Shown: one piece after another, positions 15,335 through 22,877 of the stretch
Numbering within the stretch: position 1 is the stretch's first letter
How the letters are laid out: the number at the start of each line of letters is the position of its first letter
Source of the DNA: DATEPR01 sp036491115
GTDB lineage: Bacteria > Actinomycetota > Actinomycetes > Mycobacteriales > Pseudonocardiaceae
Assembly: GCA_036491115.1 (NCBI GenBank)
Contig: DASXCQ010000030.1
Span: 1-64,000 of the forward strand
DNA length: 64,000 bases
Direction of reading: 5' to 3'
The notes under the pieces: model-generated
Databases searched by the model: none
Told to the model about the DNA's origin: nothing
What the model saw: only the letters and a program-made list of their open reading frames with translations
Translations under genes and position numbers: made by a program

Positions 15335-16405
15335 GTGACCAGCTCCCAGACCGGTGCCTATGTGGGCTCCGGCACCGCACTCGCCGGGTACACCACCCTG
15401 CGGCTCGGCGGGCCGGCCGCGCGGTTCGTGACGGCCAGGACGTCGGCCGACGTGGTGGCGGCGGTGCGCGCCGCGGACGCGGCGGGCGAACCGCTGCTGG
15501 TGCTGGGCGGCGGTTCCAACCTGGTGATCGCGGACGAGGGTTTCGACGGCACCGTGGTGCGGATCGCCACCACCGGCGTCGGCTACGACCGGCTCGGCGA
15601 CGGCTCGGTCCAGCTCACCGTCGAGGCCGGCATGGACTGGGACGCCACGGTGGCCAGGACGGTCGCCGAGGATCTCGGTGGCCTGGAGTGTCTGTCCGGC
15701 ATCCCCGGCCTGGCCGGTGCGACGCCGGTGCAGAACGTCGAGGCGTACGGCGTCGGCGTCAGCGATCTGCTGGTCTCGGTCGACCTGCTGGACCGCCGCA
15801 GCGGCCAGGTCCGCACGGTGGCCGCGGACGCGCTCGGGTTGGCCTACCGGACGAGTGTGCTCAAGGGCACGGATTCCGCTGTCGTGCTGCGGGTCCGGTT
15901 CGTGCTGGCCGACGGCGGCCGGTCGGCGCCGATCCGGTACGCGGAACTGGCCAGGGTGCTCGACGTGCCGATCGGCAGCCGGGTGCCGGTCGCCCACGCG
16001 CGGGACGCGGTGCTGGGTTTGCGGCGGGGCAAGGGAATGGTGCTCGACGCGGCCGATCGGGACACGTGGAGCGCGGGGTCGTTCTTCACCAATCCGGTGC
16101 TGCCCGACGCCGAACTGCCGGCGGTGCTGGCGCGGTGGGACGGCCCGATGCCGACGTATCCGGCCGGTGCCGGCACCAAGCTCTCGGCCGCGTGGCTCAT
16201 CGATCGGGCCGGGTTCGCCAAAGGGTACGCCGGCCCGGGCGGCCGGGTCGCGTTGTCCGGCAAGCACACGCTGGCCCTGACCAACCGCGGCGACGGCACC
16301 ACCGCCGACCTCCTGGCGCTGGCCAGGGAAGTGGCCGACGGCGTGCACGCCCGCTTCGGCGTCCGGTTGGGACCCGAACCGGTCCTGATCGGCTGCGAGC
16401 TGTAG
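15335..16405 (+). CDS. murB: UDP-N-acetylenolpyruvoylglucosamine reductase
   Basis: 356 residues. The FAD domain carries VLGGGSNLVIADEGFDG and GIPGLAGATPVQNVEAYG; the catalytic Ser (AGSFFTNP) and substrate-binding AAWLIDRAGFAKG follow. MurB reduces UDP-GlcNAc-enolpyruvate to UDP-MurNAc with NADPH in cytoplasmic peptidoglycan precursor synthesis. GTG 15335 is chosen from the adjacent -10 and the family start. It is divergent from the DUF2505 gene, as Rv0481c/Rv0482 in M. tuberculosis, and converges on the SDR gene with 8 bp between stops. Confidence 0.95.
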   Translation: MTSSQTGAYVGSGTALAGYTTLRLGGPAARFVTARTSADVVAAVRAADAAGEPLLVLGGGSNLVIADEGFDGTVVRIATTGVGYDRLGDGSVQLTVEAGMDWDATVARTVAEDLGGLECLSGIPGLAGATPVQNVEAYGVGVSDLLVSVDLLDRRSGQVRTVAADALGLAYRTSVLKGTDSAVVLRVRFVLADGGRSAPIRYAELARVLDVPIGSRVPVAHARDAVLGLRRGKGMVLDAADRDTWSAGSFFTNPVLPDAELPAVLARWDGPMPTYPAGAGTKLSAAWLIDRAGFAKGYAGPGGRVALSGKHTLALTNRGDGTTADLLALAREVADGVHARFGVRLGPEPVLIGCEL

Positions 16406-16413
16406 GTCGCCCG

Positions 16414-17154
16414 TCAGTCGCGGTGGGCGCGGCTGGCCGAGTGTTGCGCCCTCGGTTTGATCACGATGCTGTCCAGGTTGACGTGTTCCGGGCGGGTCAC
16501 GGCGAAGGCGATCACGTCGGCCACGTCGACAGCGACCAGGGGTTCCAGTCCCTTGTAGACAGACTTGGCGCGTTGGGCGTCACCGTCGAACCTGACCAGT
16601 GAGAACTCCGTCTCCACCAGACCCGGCAGCACCTCGGTGAACCGCACCGGCTTGCCCAGGTACTCGCCGCGCAACGTCCGGTGCAGCGCCGACTCGGCGT
16701 GCTTGGCCGCCGTGTAGCCGGAACCGCCGTCGTAGACCTCGATCGCCGCGATGGACGTCACCGTCACCAGGTGCCCGTTGCCGGACTCGACCAGCTTCGG
16801 CAGGAACGCCCTGCTCACCCGCAGGGTGCCCAGCACGTTGGACTCCCACATGCCGCGCCAGTGCGCCTCGTCGGCGTCGGCGACCGGTTCCGCGCCCAGC
16901 GCGCCGCCGGCGTTGTTCACCAGCACCCTGGCAGCCGGCACGGCCGCCGCGAACGCCTCGACCGATGTGGCGTCTGTCACGTCCAGCGGCAACGCCGTGC
17001 CGCCGATCTCGGCCGCGATCCGGTCCAGCCGGTCCATCCTGCGCGCGCCCAGCACCACATGGAAACCCTCGGTGGCCAGCGCCCGTGCGGTCGCCTCACC
17101 GATGCCCGAGCTCGCACCGGTCACCACGGCGACCGGAGAACTGTTCGTAGTCAC
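16414..17154 (-). CDS. Short-chain dehydrogenase/reductase (Rv0484c-like)
   Basis: 246 residues of the classical SDR family: TGASSGIG cofactor loop, LVNNAGG, and the Ser-Tyr-Lys triad with YTAAK preceded by VTSIAA. ARRMDRLD at the end of beta-2 suggests NADP(H). It is closest in style to YdfG-like 3-hydroxy acid dehydrogenases. The position next to murB and mshA matches Rv0484c. Substrate not assigned. Confidence 0.9.
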   Translation of the reverse strand: MTTNSSPVAVVTGASSGIGEATARALATEGFHVVLGARRMDRLDRIAAEIGGTALPLDVTDATSVEAFAAAVPAARVLVNNAGGALGAEPVADADEAHWRGMWESNVLGTLRVSRAFLPKLVESGNGHLVTVTSIAAIEVYDGGSGYTAAKHAESALHRTLRGEYLGKPVRFTEVLPGLVETEFSLVRFDGDAQRAKSVYKGLEPLVAVDVADVIAFAVTRPEHVNLDSIVIKPRAQHSASRAHRD

Positions 17155-17233
17155 GACGCCATCTTGCCTGTGACGGGGAAGATCCCCAGCCTCGCGCCGG
17201 TTGAGTGCATGAGGGTCAGGTGGCAGACCCGGG

Positions 17234-18103
17234 ATGGGTGAGGGCGTGCCGACACTCGACGACAGGACCGGTCACGACGTCGTGACCGGGTCTTCCGGTG
17301 TCCGGCTGGCGGTGCGCACCGCCGGCCCGGTCGACGCGCCGCCGGTGGTGTTCCTGCACGGCTGGGCGCAGTCGTCCCGCGCCTGGTCGCACCAGCTGAC
17401 CGGCCGCCTCGCCGACGCCTACCGGCTGATCGCCGCCGACCTGCGCGGTCACGGCGACTCCGACGCACCCGCGACCGGCTACGACTCGGCAGCCGAGTGG
17501 GCGGGCGACGTGGCCGCGCTGCTGGCCTACGCCGGTCGGCCCGCCGTGCTGGTCGGCTGGTCCTACGGCGGTCTGGCGATCACCGACTACCTGCGCTGCC
17601 ATGGCACCCACCACGTCGCCGGACTCGTCTTCGCGGGCGCCATCACCGAGATCGGCAGGGGACATCCCGGCGGCAGGGTGGGCCGGCTGATGCGGGACGC
17701 GCAGCCTGCCGTGCTGTCGCCGGACCCCGAGATCGCCGGACCGGCGCTGCGCGATTTCGTCACCGGCATGCCGGGCACTCGGCCCAGCCGGTTCGCCGAG
17801 TCGCTGGTGGCCGAGTCGCTGCGGGTGCCGGCGACGGTCCGCGCCGCGCTCTTCGACCGGGACGTGGACAGCGCCGCGGTACTCGCCGCCGTGGACGTGC
17901 CCACCCTGGTCCTGCACGGCAGGCAGGACCAGGTGGTCGCGCCGTCGGCCGCCGAGTACACCGCGCGCCTGGTTCCCGGTGCCACGCTGACCTGGTTCGA
18001 CCACACCGGGCACCTGCCGTTCGCCGAACGGGCCGACGCCTTCGACGCGGCGCTGGCCGAGCACCTGGTCCGCTGTTTCCCGCGAGTGGAAGGAGTGGCA
18101 TGA
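17234..18103 (+). CDS. Alpha/beta hydrolase
   Basis: 289 residues of the alpha/beta-hydrolase fold: oxyanion HGWAQS, nucleophile elbow GWSYGG (Ser), acid loop HGRQDQVV (Asp) and His in HTGHLPF. Esterase or peroxidase type; substrate unknown. The start is unsettled: ATG 17234 is used, but GTG 17282 sits in a perfect 22-bp palindrome (17268-17289), which would be an operator if the later start is right. The stop overlaps the ATG of mshA (ATGA) with GGAAGGAG before it, so the pair is one operon. Confidence 0.85.
   Translation: MGEGVPTLDDRTGHDVVTGSSGVRLAVRTAGPVDAPPVVFLHGWAQSSRAWSHQLTGRLADAYRLIAADLRGHGDSDAPATGYDSAAEWAGDVAALLAYAGRPAVLVGWSYGGLAITDYLRCHGTHHVAGLVFAGAITEIGRGHPGGRVGRLMRDAQPAVLSPDPEIAGPALRDFVTGMPGTRPSRFAESLVAESLRVPATVRAALFDRDVDSAAVLAAVDVPTLVLHGRQDQVVAPSAAEYTARLVPGATLTWFDHTGHLPFAERADAFDAALAEHLVRCFPRVEGVA
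17268..17289. promoter_or_regulatory. Perfect 22-bp palindrome near the hydrolase start
   Basis: CCGGTCACGAC meets its exact complement GTCGTGACCGG with no spacer. It covers codons 12-19 of the longer hydrolase reading or the start codon of the shorter one. Function unproven. Confidence 0.4.
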
Positions 18104-19413
18104 CCAGCCATCCGACGTTCCTGCGACCGGTGCGCGAGCGGCCGGGCCGGGTCGCCGTGCTCTCGCTGCACACCTCGCCGCTGGACCAGCCCGGTACCGG
18201 TGACGCCGGCGGGATGAACGTCTACGTCATGCAGACCGCGCTGCGCATGGCCCGGCGGGGCGTGCAGGTGGAGATCTTCACCAGGGCCACCTCGTCGGAC
18301 CTGCCACCGGTGGTGGAGGTGGCGCCCGGCGTGCTGGTCCGGCACGTCGTCGCCGGCCCGTTCGAAGGTCTGGACAAATCGGAACTACCCGCCCAACTCT
18401 GCGCGTTCACCGCGGGTGTCCTACGCACCGAGGCGTTCCACGAGCCCGGCTACTACGACGTCGTGCACTCGCACTACTGGCTGTCCGGCCAGGTCGGCTG
18501 GCTGACCAGCCAGCGCTGGGGCGTGCCGCTGGTGCACACCGCGCACACCCTCGCCAGGGTGAAGAACGCCGCGCTCGCCGACGGTGACGCGCCGGAGCCC
18601 CGGTCGCGGGTGATCGGCGAGCAGCAGGTGGTCGACGAGTCCGACCGGCTGGTGGCCAACACCGACGTCGAGGGCCGGCAGCTGGTCGACCTCTACGGCG
18701 CCGACCCGGACCGGGTGCTCATCGTGCCGCCGGGCGTCGACCTGGAGCGGTTCACCCCGACCACGCCCGACCGGCGACAGGCGGCCCGCGCCGCGCTGGG
18801 CATCGCGCCGGATGCCGTCGTGCTGGCGTTCGTCGGCCGCATCCAGCCGCTGAAGGCGCCGGACGTGCTGCTGCGGGCCGCCGCCGAGATGGTGGCCCGC
18901 GATCCCGCGCTGGCCGACCGGCTGGTGGTGCTGGTGGTCGGCGGCACGTCGGGGTCCGGTCAGGCCGGGCCGGCCGGACTGGCGAACCTGGCCGGCGGCC
19001 TGGGTATCGGCGGGCTGGTGCGGTTCCTGCCGCCGGTGCCGGCCGACGAGCTGGCCGGTGTGTACCGGGCGGCCGACGTGGTGGCGGTGCCCAGCCACAA
19101 CGAGTCGTTCGGGCTGGTGGCGCTGGAAGCCCAGGCGTGCGGCACACCGGTGGTGGCCGCCGCGGTGGGCGGGCTGCCGGTGGCCGTGGAGCACGGGGTG
19201 TCCGGCCGCCTGGTGACCGGACACGAACCGGGCCGCTGGGCGGTGGCGCTGGCCGATGTGGCGCTCCGGCCCGGCCTGCGGGACCAACTGGCCGAGGGCG
19301 CGGTCCGGCATTCCGCCCGGTTCTCCTGGGAGCGCACCACCGAGCGGCTGCTGGCAGGCTATGGGCAGGCCGCGGCCGCCTTCCGGGCCGCGGTCGGGGA
19401 GGTCGCGGTATGA
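18100..19413 (+). CDS. mshA: D-inositol-3-phosphate glycosyltransferase (mycothiol step 1)
   Basis: 437 residues, GT-B fold, GT4 family. Landmarks: LDQPGTGDAGGMNVYV in the acceptor-binding N-domain, AHTLARVKN, FVGRIQPLKAPDVL at the start of the donor domain, and SHNESFGLVALEAQACGTP (the E-x7-E UDP-GlcNAc site). It joins GlcNAc from UDP-GlcNAc to inositol 3-phosphate, the first step to mycothiol. Start by ATGA overlap with the hydrolase gene. The YbjN gene follows with another ATGA overlap, as Rv0486-Rv0487. Confidence 0.96.
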   Translation: MTSHPTFLRPVRERPGRVAVLSLHTSPLDQPGTGDAGGMNVYVMQTALRMARRGVQVEIFTRATSSDLPPVVEVAPGVLVRHVVAGPFEGLDKSELPAQLCAFTAGVLRTEAFHEPGYYDVVHSHYWLSGQVGWLTSQRWGVPLVHTAHTLARVKNAALADGDAPEPRSRVIGEQQVVDESDRLVANTDVEGRQLVDLYGADPDRVLIVPPGVDLERFTPTTPDRRQAARAALGIAPDAVVLAFVGRIQPLKAPDVLLRAAAEMVARDPALADRLVVLVVGGTSGSGQAGPAGLANLAGGLGIGGLVRFLPPVPADELAGVYRAADVVAVPSHNESFGLVALEAQACGTPVVAAAVGGLPVAVEHGVSGRLVTGHEPGRWAVALADVALRPGLRDQLAEGAVRHSARFSWERTTERLLAGYGQAAAAFRAAVGEVAV

Positions 19414-19937
19414 GCGAATCGGTGGTCGCCGCGCTGGACGAGGTGATCGCGCGGACCCTGGACGAGCGGGAACTGACCTACCAGCGCAAGGGCCTGGGCA
19501 CCTACTTCGTGACCCTGCCCGGAGTCAAGAAGCTGGCCACCAACTGCTGGCTGATCGCCGGCCGGCACGCGCTGGTGGTGGAGGCGTTCGTGTGCCGGCG
19601 GCCGGACGAGGCGCACGAGGAGGTGTACCGCTTCCTGCTGCGCCGCAACGCGAAGCTGTACGGGGTCGCATACACGGTCGACGAGGCCGGTGACATCTAC
19701 CTGATCGGCCGGATCGGCCCGGACGGCGTCACCGCGGACGAACTCGACCGGCTGCTCGGCCAGGTGCTGGAGGCGGCGGACGGCGACTTCAACACGTTGC
19801 TGGAACTGGGTTTCGCGTCGTCCATCCGGCGCGAGTGGGACTGGCGTGTTTCCCGAGGCGAGTCTTTGGCCAATCTGAAGGCGTTCGAGCACCTGGTGCG
19901 GGGCCGCGACGACGCGCCACTGCGCTCACGGGAATGA
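19410..19937 (+). CDS. YbjN-domain protein (Rv0487-like)
   Basis: 175 residues with the type III secretion chaperone-like fold of YbjN proteins: KLATNCWLIAGRHALVVEAFV and HEEVYRFLLRRNAKLYG are the core strands and helix. No enzyme motif. It overlaps mshA by ATGA and is conserved beside it in actinobacteria, which points to a role tied to mycothiol or envelope metabolism, but none is demonstrated. Confidence 0.88.
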   Translation: MSESVVAALDEVIARTLDERELTYQRKGLGTYFVTLPGVKKLATNCWLIAGRHALVVEAFVCRRPDEAHEEVYRFLLRRNAKLYGVAYTVDEAGDIYLIGRIGPDGVTADELDRLLGQVLEAADGDFNTLLELGFASSIRREWDWRVSRGESLANLKAFEHLVRGRDDAPLRSRE

Positions 19938-20051
19938 CGGGGACGAGCGAGGCGGCCCGGGAGGGAGGGGGAGTCGCATACTCGAGCCGCCCCGCTTCGG
20001 CTGCCCGCCGCTACGGCCGCTGGGTGGGGGGACCCAGGAGGCCGGGCGGGT

Positions 20052-20076
20052 GCGGTTCGACGGGGAGGCGAACCGC
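20052..20076 (+). terminator. Hairpin after the mshA-ybjN operon
   Basis: GCGGTTCG (20052-20059) and CGAACCGC (20069-20076) form a perfect 8-bp stem with a 9-nt loop, about 115 nt after the stop. No U-tract. Confidence 0.45.
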
Positions 20077-20201
20077 GTTCACTCTCGTCGGATCGGGGAG
20101 TGCGTGGGAGCCGATCCGGGAGAGCGATGTCAACCTGTCAGATGGCGGAACGCATCACAAGAGCGGGTATTACTACATTCCAGTGAACAGGGTGCTATCT
20201 C

Positions 20202-20218
20202 GATAACAATCTGATAAC
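20202..20218 (+). promoter_or_regulatory. GATAAC direct repeat, 11-bp period, upstream of gpmA
   Basis: GATAAC occurs at 20202-20207 and 20213-20218, one helical turn apart (ATAAC-N6-ATAAC). OmpR/PhoB-family response regulators (MtrA, GlnR, PhoP types) bind tandem repeats of this kind. Which protein binds is not known. Confidence 0.35.
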
Positions 20219-20353
20219 TCAGAAGCCATCTGGAGTAGCATGCTGTGGTCTTCGTCACTTTTTGTGACCACCGCAGGGTGAGTGCCGGTGAATACCTGGT
20301 GACCGACCGGGCGGTCGGCCGCCCATCTGTATCGGTCTGGCAGGCTGGTGCGC

Positions 20354-21094
20354 ATGGCAACTCTGGTGCTGCTCCGCCACGGCGAGAGCGTCTGGAACGC
20401 GGAGAACCTGTTCACCGGATGGGTGGACGTCCCCCTGTCGGCGAAGGGCGAGTCCGAGGCAGCGCACGGCGGCGAACTCCTTGCCCGGACCGGACTGCTG
20501 CCCGACATCGTGCACACCTCGGTGCTGCGCCGGGCCATCGGCACCGCGAACATCGCGCTCGACCACTGCGACCGGCACTGGATTCCGGTGCGCCGCGACT
20601 GGCGGCTCAACGAGCGGCACTACGGGGCACTGCAGGGCAAGAACAAGAAGCAGACGCTCCAGCAGTACGGCGAGGAGCAGTTCATGCTGTGGCGCCGGTC
20701 CTACGACGTGCCGCCACCGCCGATCGACCCGGGCGACGAGTTCAGCCAGGACGGTGACGCGCGCTACGCCGGACTCGGCGCCGCCATGCCGCGCACCGAA
20801 TGCCTGAAGGACGTGGTGGCGCGGCTGCTGCCGTACTGGGAGCAGGTGATCGTCCCCGACCTGCGCTCGGGGGCCACGGTCCTGCTCGCCGCGCACGGCA
20901 ACTCGTTGCGGGCCCTGGTCAAGCACCTCGACGGTGTCTCGGACGAGGCGATCGCCTCGCTCAACCTGCCCACCGGTGTGCCGCTGCGCTACGACCTGGA
21001 CGACCAGCTGCGCCCGACCAACCCTGGCGGCACCTACCTCGACCCGACAGCCGCCGAGGCGTCCATCGCCGCGGTGGCCAACCAGGGGCGGTAG
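20354..21094 (+). CDS. gpmA: 2,3-bisphosphoglycerate-dependent phosphoglycerate mutase
   Basis: 246 residues. LLRHGESVWNAENLFTGW holds the phospho-accepting His9; ERHYGALQGKNK holds the proton donor Glu; LLAAHGNSLRALVKHL has the second His. It interconverts 3- and 2-phosphoglycerate in glycolysis. ATG 20354 gives the standard MATLVLLRHGE start; a GTG lies two codons earlier. It precedes senX3-regX3 as gpm1 (Rv0489) does in mycobacteria, but here a regulator and an aldo/keto reductase are inserted between. Its stop abuts that of the convergent regulator. Confidence 0.95.
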   Translation: MATLVLLRHGESVWNAENLFTGWVDVPLSAKGESEAAHGGELLARTGLLPDIVHTSVLRRAIGTANIALDHCDRHWIPVRRDWRLNERHYGALQGKNKKQTLQQYGEEQFMLWRRSYDVPPPPIDPGDEFSQDGDARYAGLGAAMPRTECLKDVVARLLPYWEQVIVPDLRSGATVLLAAHGNSLRALVKHLDGVSDEAIASLNLPTGVPLRYDLDDQLRPTNPGGTYLDPTAAEASIAAVANQGR

Positions 21095-21784
21095 CTACCA
21101 GCTCAGGCCAAGCGCCCTGGCTCGTTCGCCTGCCTGGAACCGGGATTCGGCGCCGAGCAGGGCCATGAGGTCGGCGACCCGGCGGCGGTAGGTGCGGACC
21201 GAGACGCCCAGCGACCGCGCCGCCGCCTCGTCCTTGTGGCCTGCCGAGAGCAGCCGCAGGATCGCCATGCCCTGCTCGTCCACGTACGGCGGCGGGGCGG
21301 GCAGGTAGTCGACCAGCTCGATGGCGCCGTTCCAGGTGGCCTGGTAGAGCGACCGCACGCCGGCGACCACGTCGGGTGCCGTGATCACGTGGTACTCGCG
21401 CACCCCGACACCCTGTGACCCGGCCAGGATCGCGACCTTGCGGTCGATGATGATCGTCTCGTACGCCAGGGGCGTCGGGCAGATGCGCACGTGGACGCCG
21501 ACCTCGGTGATCTGCCGCAGGTGGTCCGCGTCGGTGGGATCGGCCACCGCCGCCGGGTTGTACAGCTTGTGCAGCTGCAGGCCGCCCGCCACCTGCTCGG
21601 CGACCTGGGCGGCGATCGACTCCCGCGACCCGCGTGTCGACCACGTCGACATGTCCTTGGCCGCGCAGACGAATTCGTCCCGGGCGCTGAACAGGTGCCC
21701 TGCCCGCGCGAACAGTTCGTCCTCGCCCCGCACGGTGATCACCCGGTAGTCCCCGCGCCGGGCCGCGGCCAGTGTGTCCATCAC
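21095..21784 (-). CDS. LuxR-type HTH regulator with a PLD/TrmB-like sensor domain
   Basis: 229 residues. The C-terminal about 60 residues are a LuxR-like HTH (LLSAGHKDEAAARSLGVSVR, then TYRRRVADLM). The N-terminal part (LFSARDEFVCAAKDMSTW and VHVRICPTPLAYETIIIDRK) resembles the effector domain of TrmB-like regulators common in actinobacterial accessory loci. GTG 21784 is used (GGAGG 10 nt upstream); ATG 21781 is equally possible. It is divergent from an aldo/keto reductase across a perfect 8-bp-arm repeat and probably controls it. Confidence 0.78.
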   Translation of the reverse strand: MMDTLAAARRGDYRVITVRGEDELFARAGHLFSARDEFVCAAKDMSTWSTRGSRESIAAQVAEQVAGGLQLHKLYNPAAVADPTDADHLRQITEVGVHVRICPTPLAYETIIIDRKVAILAGSQGVGVREYHVITAPDVVAGVRSLYQATWNGAIELVDYLPAPPPYVDEQGMAILRLLSAGHKDEAAARSLGVSVRTYRRRVADLMALLGAESRFQAGERARALGLSW

Positions 21785-21808
21785 CGTCCAGTGTCCTCCA
21801 CCCGGGCG

Positions 21809-21828
21809 GGTGGCAGCTTCCTGCCACC
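21809..21828. promoter_or_regulatory. Inverted repeat between the LuxR-type regulator and the aldo/keto reductase
   Basis: GGTGGCAG-CTTC-CTGCCACC, perfect 8-bp arms, placed in the 83-bp divergent spacer, 39 bp before the reductase ATG. Its position suits an operator better than a terminator. Confidence 0.45.
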
Positions 21829-21867
21829 ACGGTGCGGACCGAGCGTCCCGGCTGCTGGACTGGTGCC

Positions 21868-22737
21868 ATGACGACAGACGTGAACGCGGCGGGCACCTGG
21901 CAGTTCGGTGGCACCCTGCCGGTCAACCGGATGGGCTTCGGCGCGATGCAGCTCGCCGGCCCGGGGGTGTTCGGGCCGCCCGCCGATCCGGCGACGGCCA
22001 CGGCCGTGCTCCGGCGCGCGGTCGAACTGGGCGTGAACCACATCGACACCAGCGACTTCTACGGCCCGCACGTGGTGAACCAGCTCATCCGCGAGGCGCT
22101 GCACCCCTACCCCGAGGGCCTCGCCCTGGTCACCAAGGTGGGTGCCCGCCGGGACGACACCGGCGGCTGGCTGCCCGCGCACAGCCCGGACGAACTGCGC
22201 GCCGCCGTGCACGACAACCTGGAGCACCTCGACGTGCCGGCGCTGGACCTGGTCAACTACCGGGTCCACGACGAGGTGGACGCCCCGGACGACGCCTCCA
22301 TCGCCGAGGGCTTCGCGGTGCTGGCCGACCTGCGCGAGCAGGGCCTGATTCGCCACCTCGGGGTGAGCAACGCCAGCGCGAGGCAACTGGACGAGGCGCT
22401 GTCCATCGCGCCGGTCGCCCAGGTGCAGAACGCGTTCAACATCGCGCTGCGCGACGACGCCCCGATGGTCGCGACATGCGCCGAACTGGGCATCGCCTAC
22501 GTGCCGTTCTTCCCGCTGGGCAGCGCGTTCGCGCAGTTGCCGCTGGAGCCACTGTCCGGTGTGGCCGGTCGGCACGGTGTCAGCGAGCGGCAGGTCGCGC
22601 TGGCCTGGCTGCTGGACTTCTCGCCGTGTGTGCTGCTCATCCCGGGTACGTCCTCGATCGCGCACCTGGAGGAGAACGTCGGCGCGGCCGCCATCCGGTT
22701 GACCGATGAGGACCGGACCGAGCTCGACGCGCAGTAG
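21868..22737 (+). CDS. Aldo/keto reductase
   Basis: 289 residues, TIM-barrel AKR family. NRMGFGAMQLAGPG starts the barrel; catalytic Asp and Tyr are in HIDTSDFYGP, Lys in ALVTKVG, and the NADPH site includes PGTSSIAHLEENV near the end. It reduces an aldehyde or ketone with NADPH; substrate unknown. Together with its divergent regulator it forms a small insertion between gpmA and senX3 relative to the mycobacterial order. Confidence 0.9.
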   Translation: MTTDVNAAGTWQFGGTLPVNRMGFGAMQLAGPGVFGPPADPATATAVLRRAVELGVNHIDTSDFYGPHVVNQLIREALHPYPEGLALVTKVGARRDDTGGWLPAHSPDELRAAVHDNLEHLDVPALDLVNYRVHDEVDAPDDASIAEGFAVLADLREQGLIRHLGVSNASARQLDEALSIAPVAQVQNAFNIALRDDAPMVATCAELGIAYVPFFPLGSAFAQLPLEPLSGVAGRHGVSERQVALAWLLDFSPCVLLIPGTSSIAHLEENVGAAAIRLTDEDRTELDAQ

Positions 22738-22767
22738 CCACGACACCGCCATATCACTGAATCAGGT

Positions 22768-22800
22768 GAACATCGAGTAGCCGGCCGCCGAACATCGAGT
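22768..22800 (+). promoter_or_regulatory. Direct repeat before senX3, possible RegX3 (PHO-type) box
   Basis: GAACATCGAGT occurs at 22768-22778 and 22790-22800, exactly 22 bp (two turns) apart. The first copy is part of GGTGAACATCG, the complement of a PHO-box unit (GTTCACC). RegX3/PhoP-type regulators bind 11-nt direct repeats, so autoregulation is a reasonable guess. Confidence 0.4.
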
Positions 22801-22877
22801 GGCAATGATGTCAGCGGCGTCACGGTTACCCGGTGTGCACTAGGTGACCAGGGGGTACGGCTGCTTACCATGCCGCT

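Larger units (their letters stand above)
19938..20353. other. 416-bp intergenic region before gpmA
   Basis: No gene is supported. The left half is GC-rich with two hairpins (CTGGGT/ACCCAG at 20020-20037, and 20052-20076). The right half is notably AT-richer and carries the GATAAC direct repeat (20202-20218), an inverted repeat GTCAC-TTTTT-GTGAC (20254-20268), and CCGACC/GGTCGG (20303-20318). Confidence 0.5.

Noticed and set aside
20254..20268. GTCAC-TTTTT-GTGAC as a CRP site before gpmA
   Set aside because: The half-sites are in the reverse order from TGTGA-N6-TCACA, so the CRP consensus is not met; it is only noted as a dyad.
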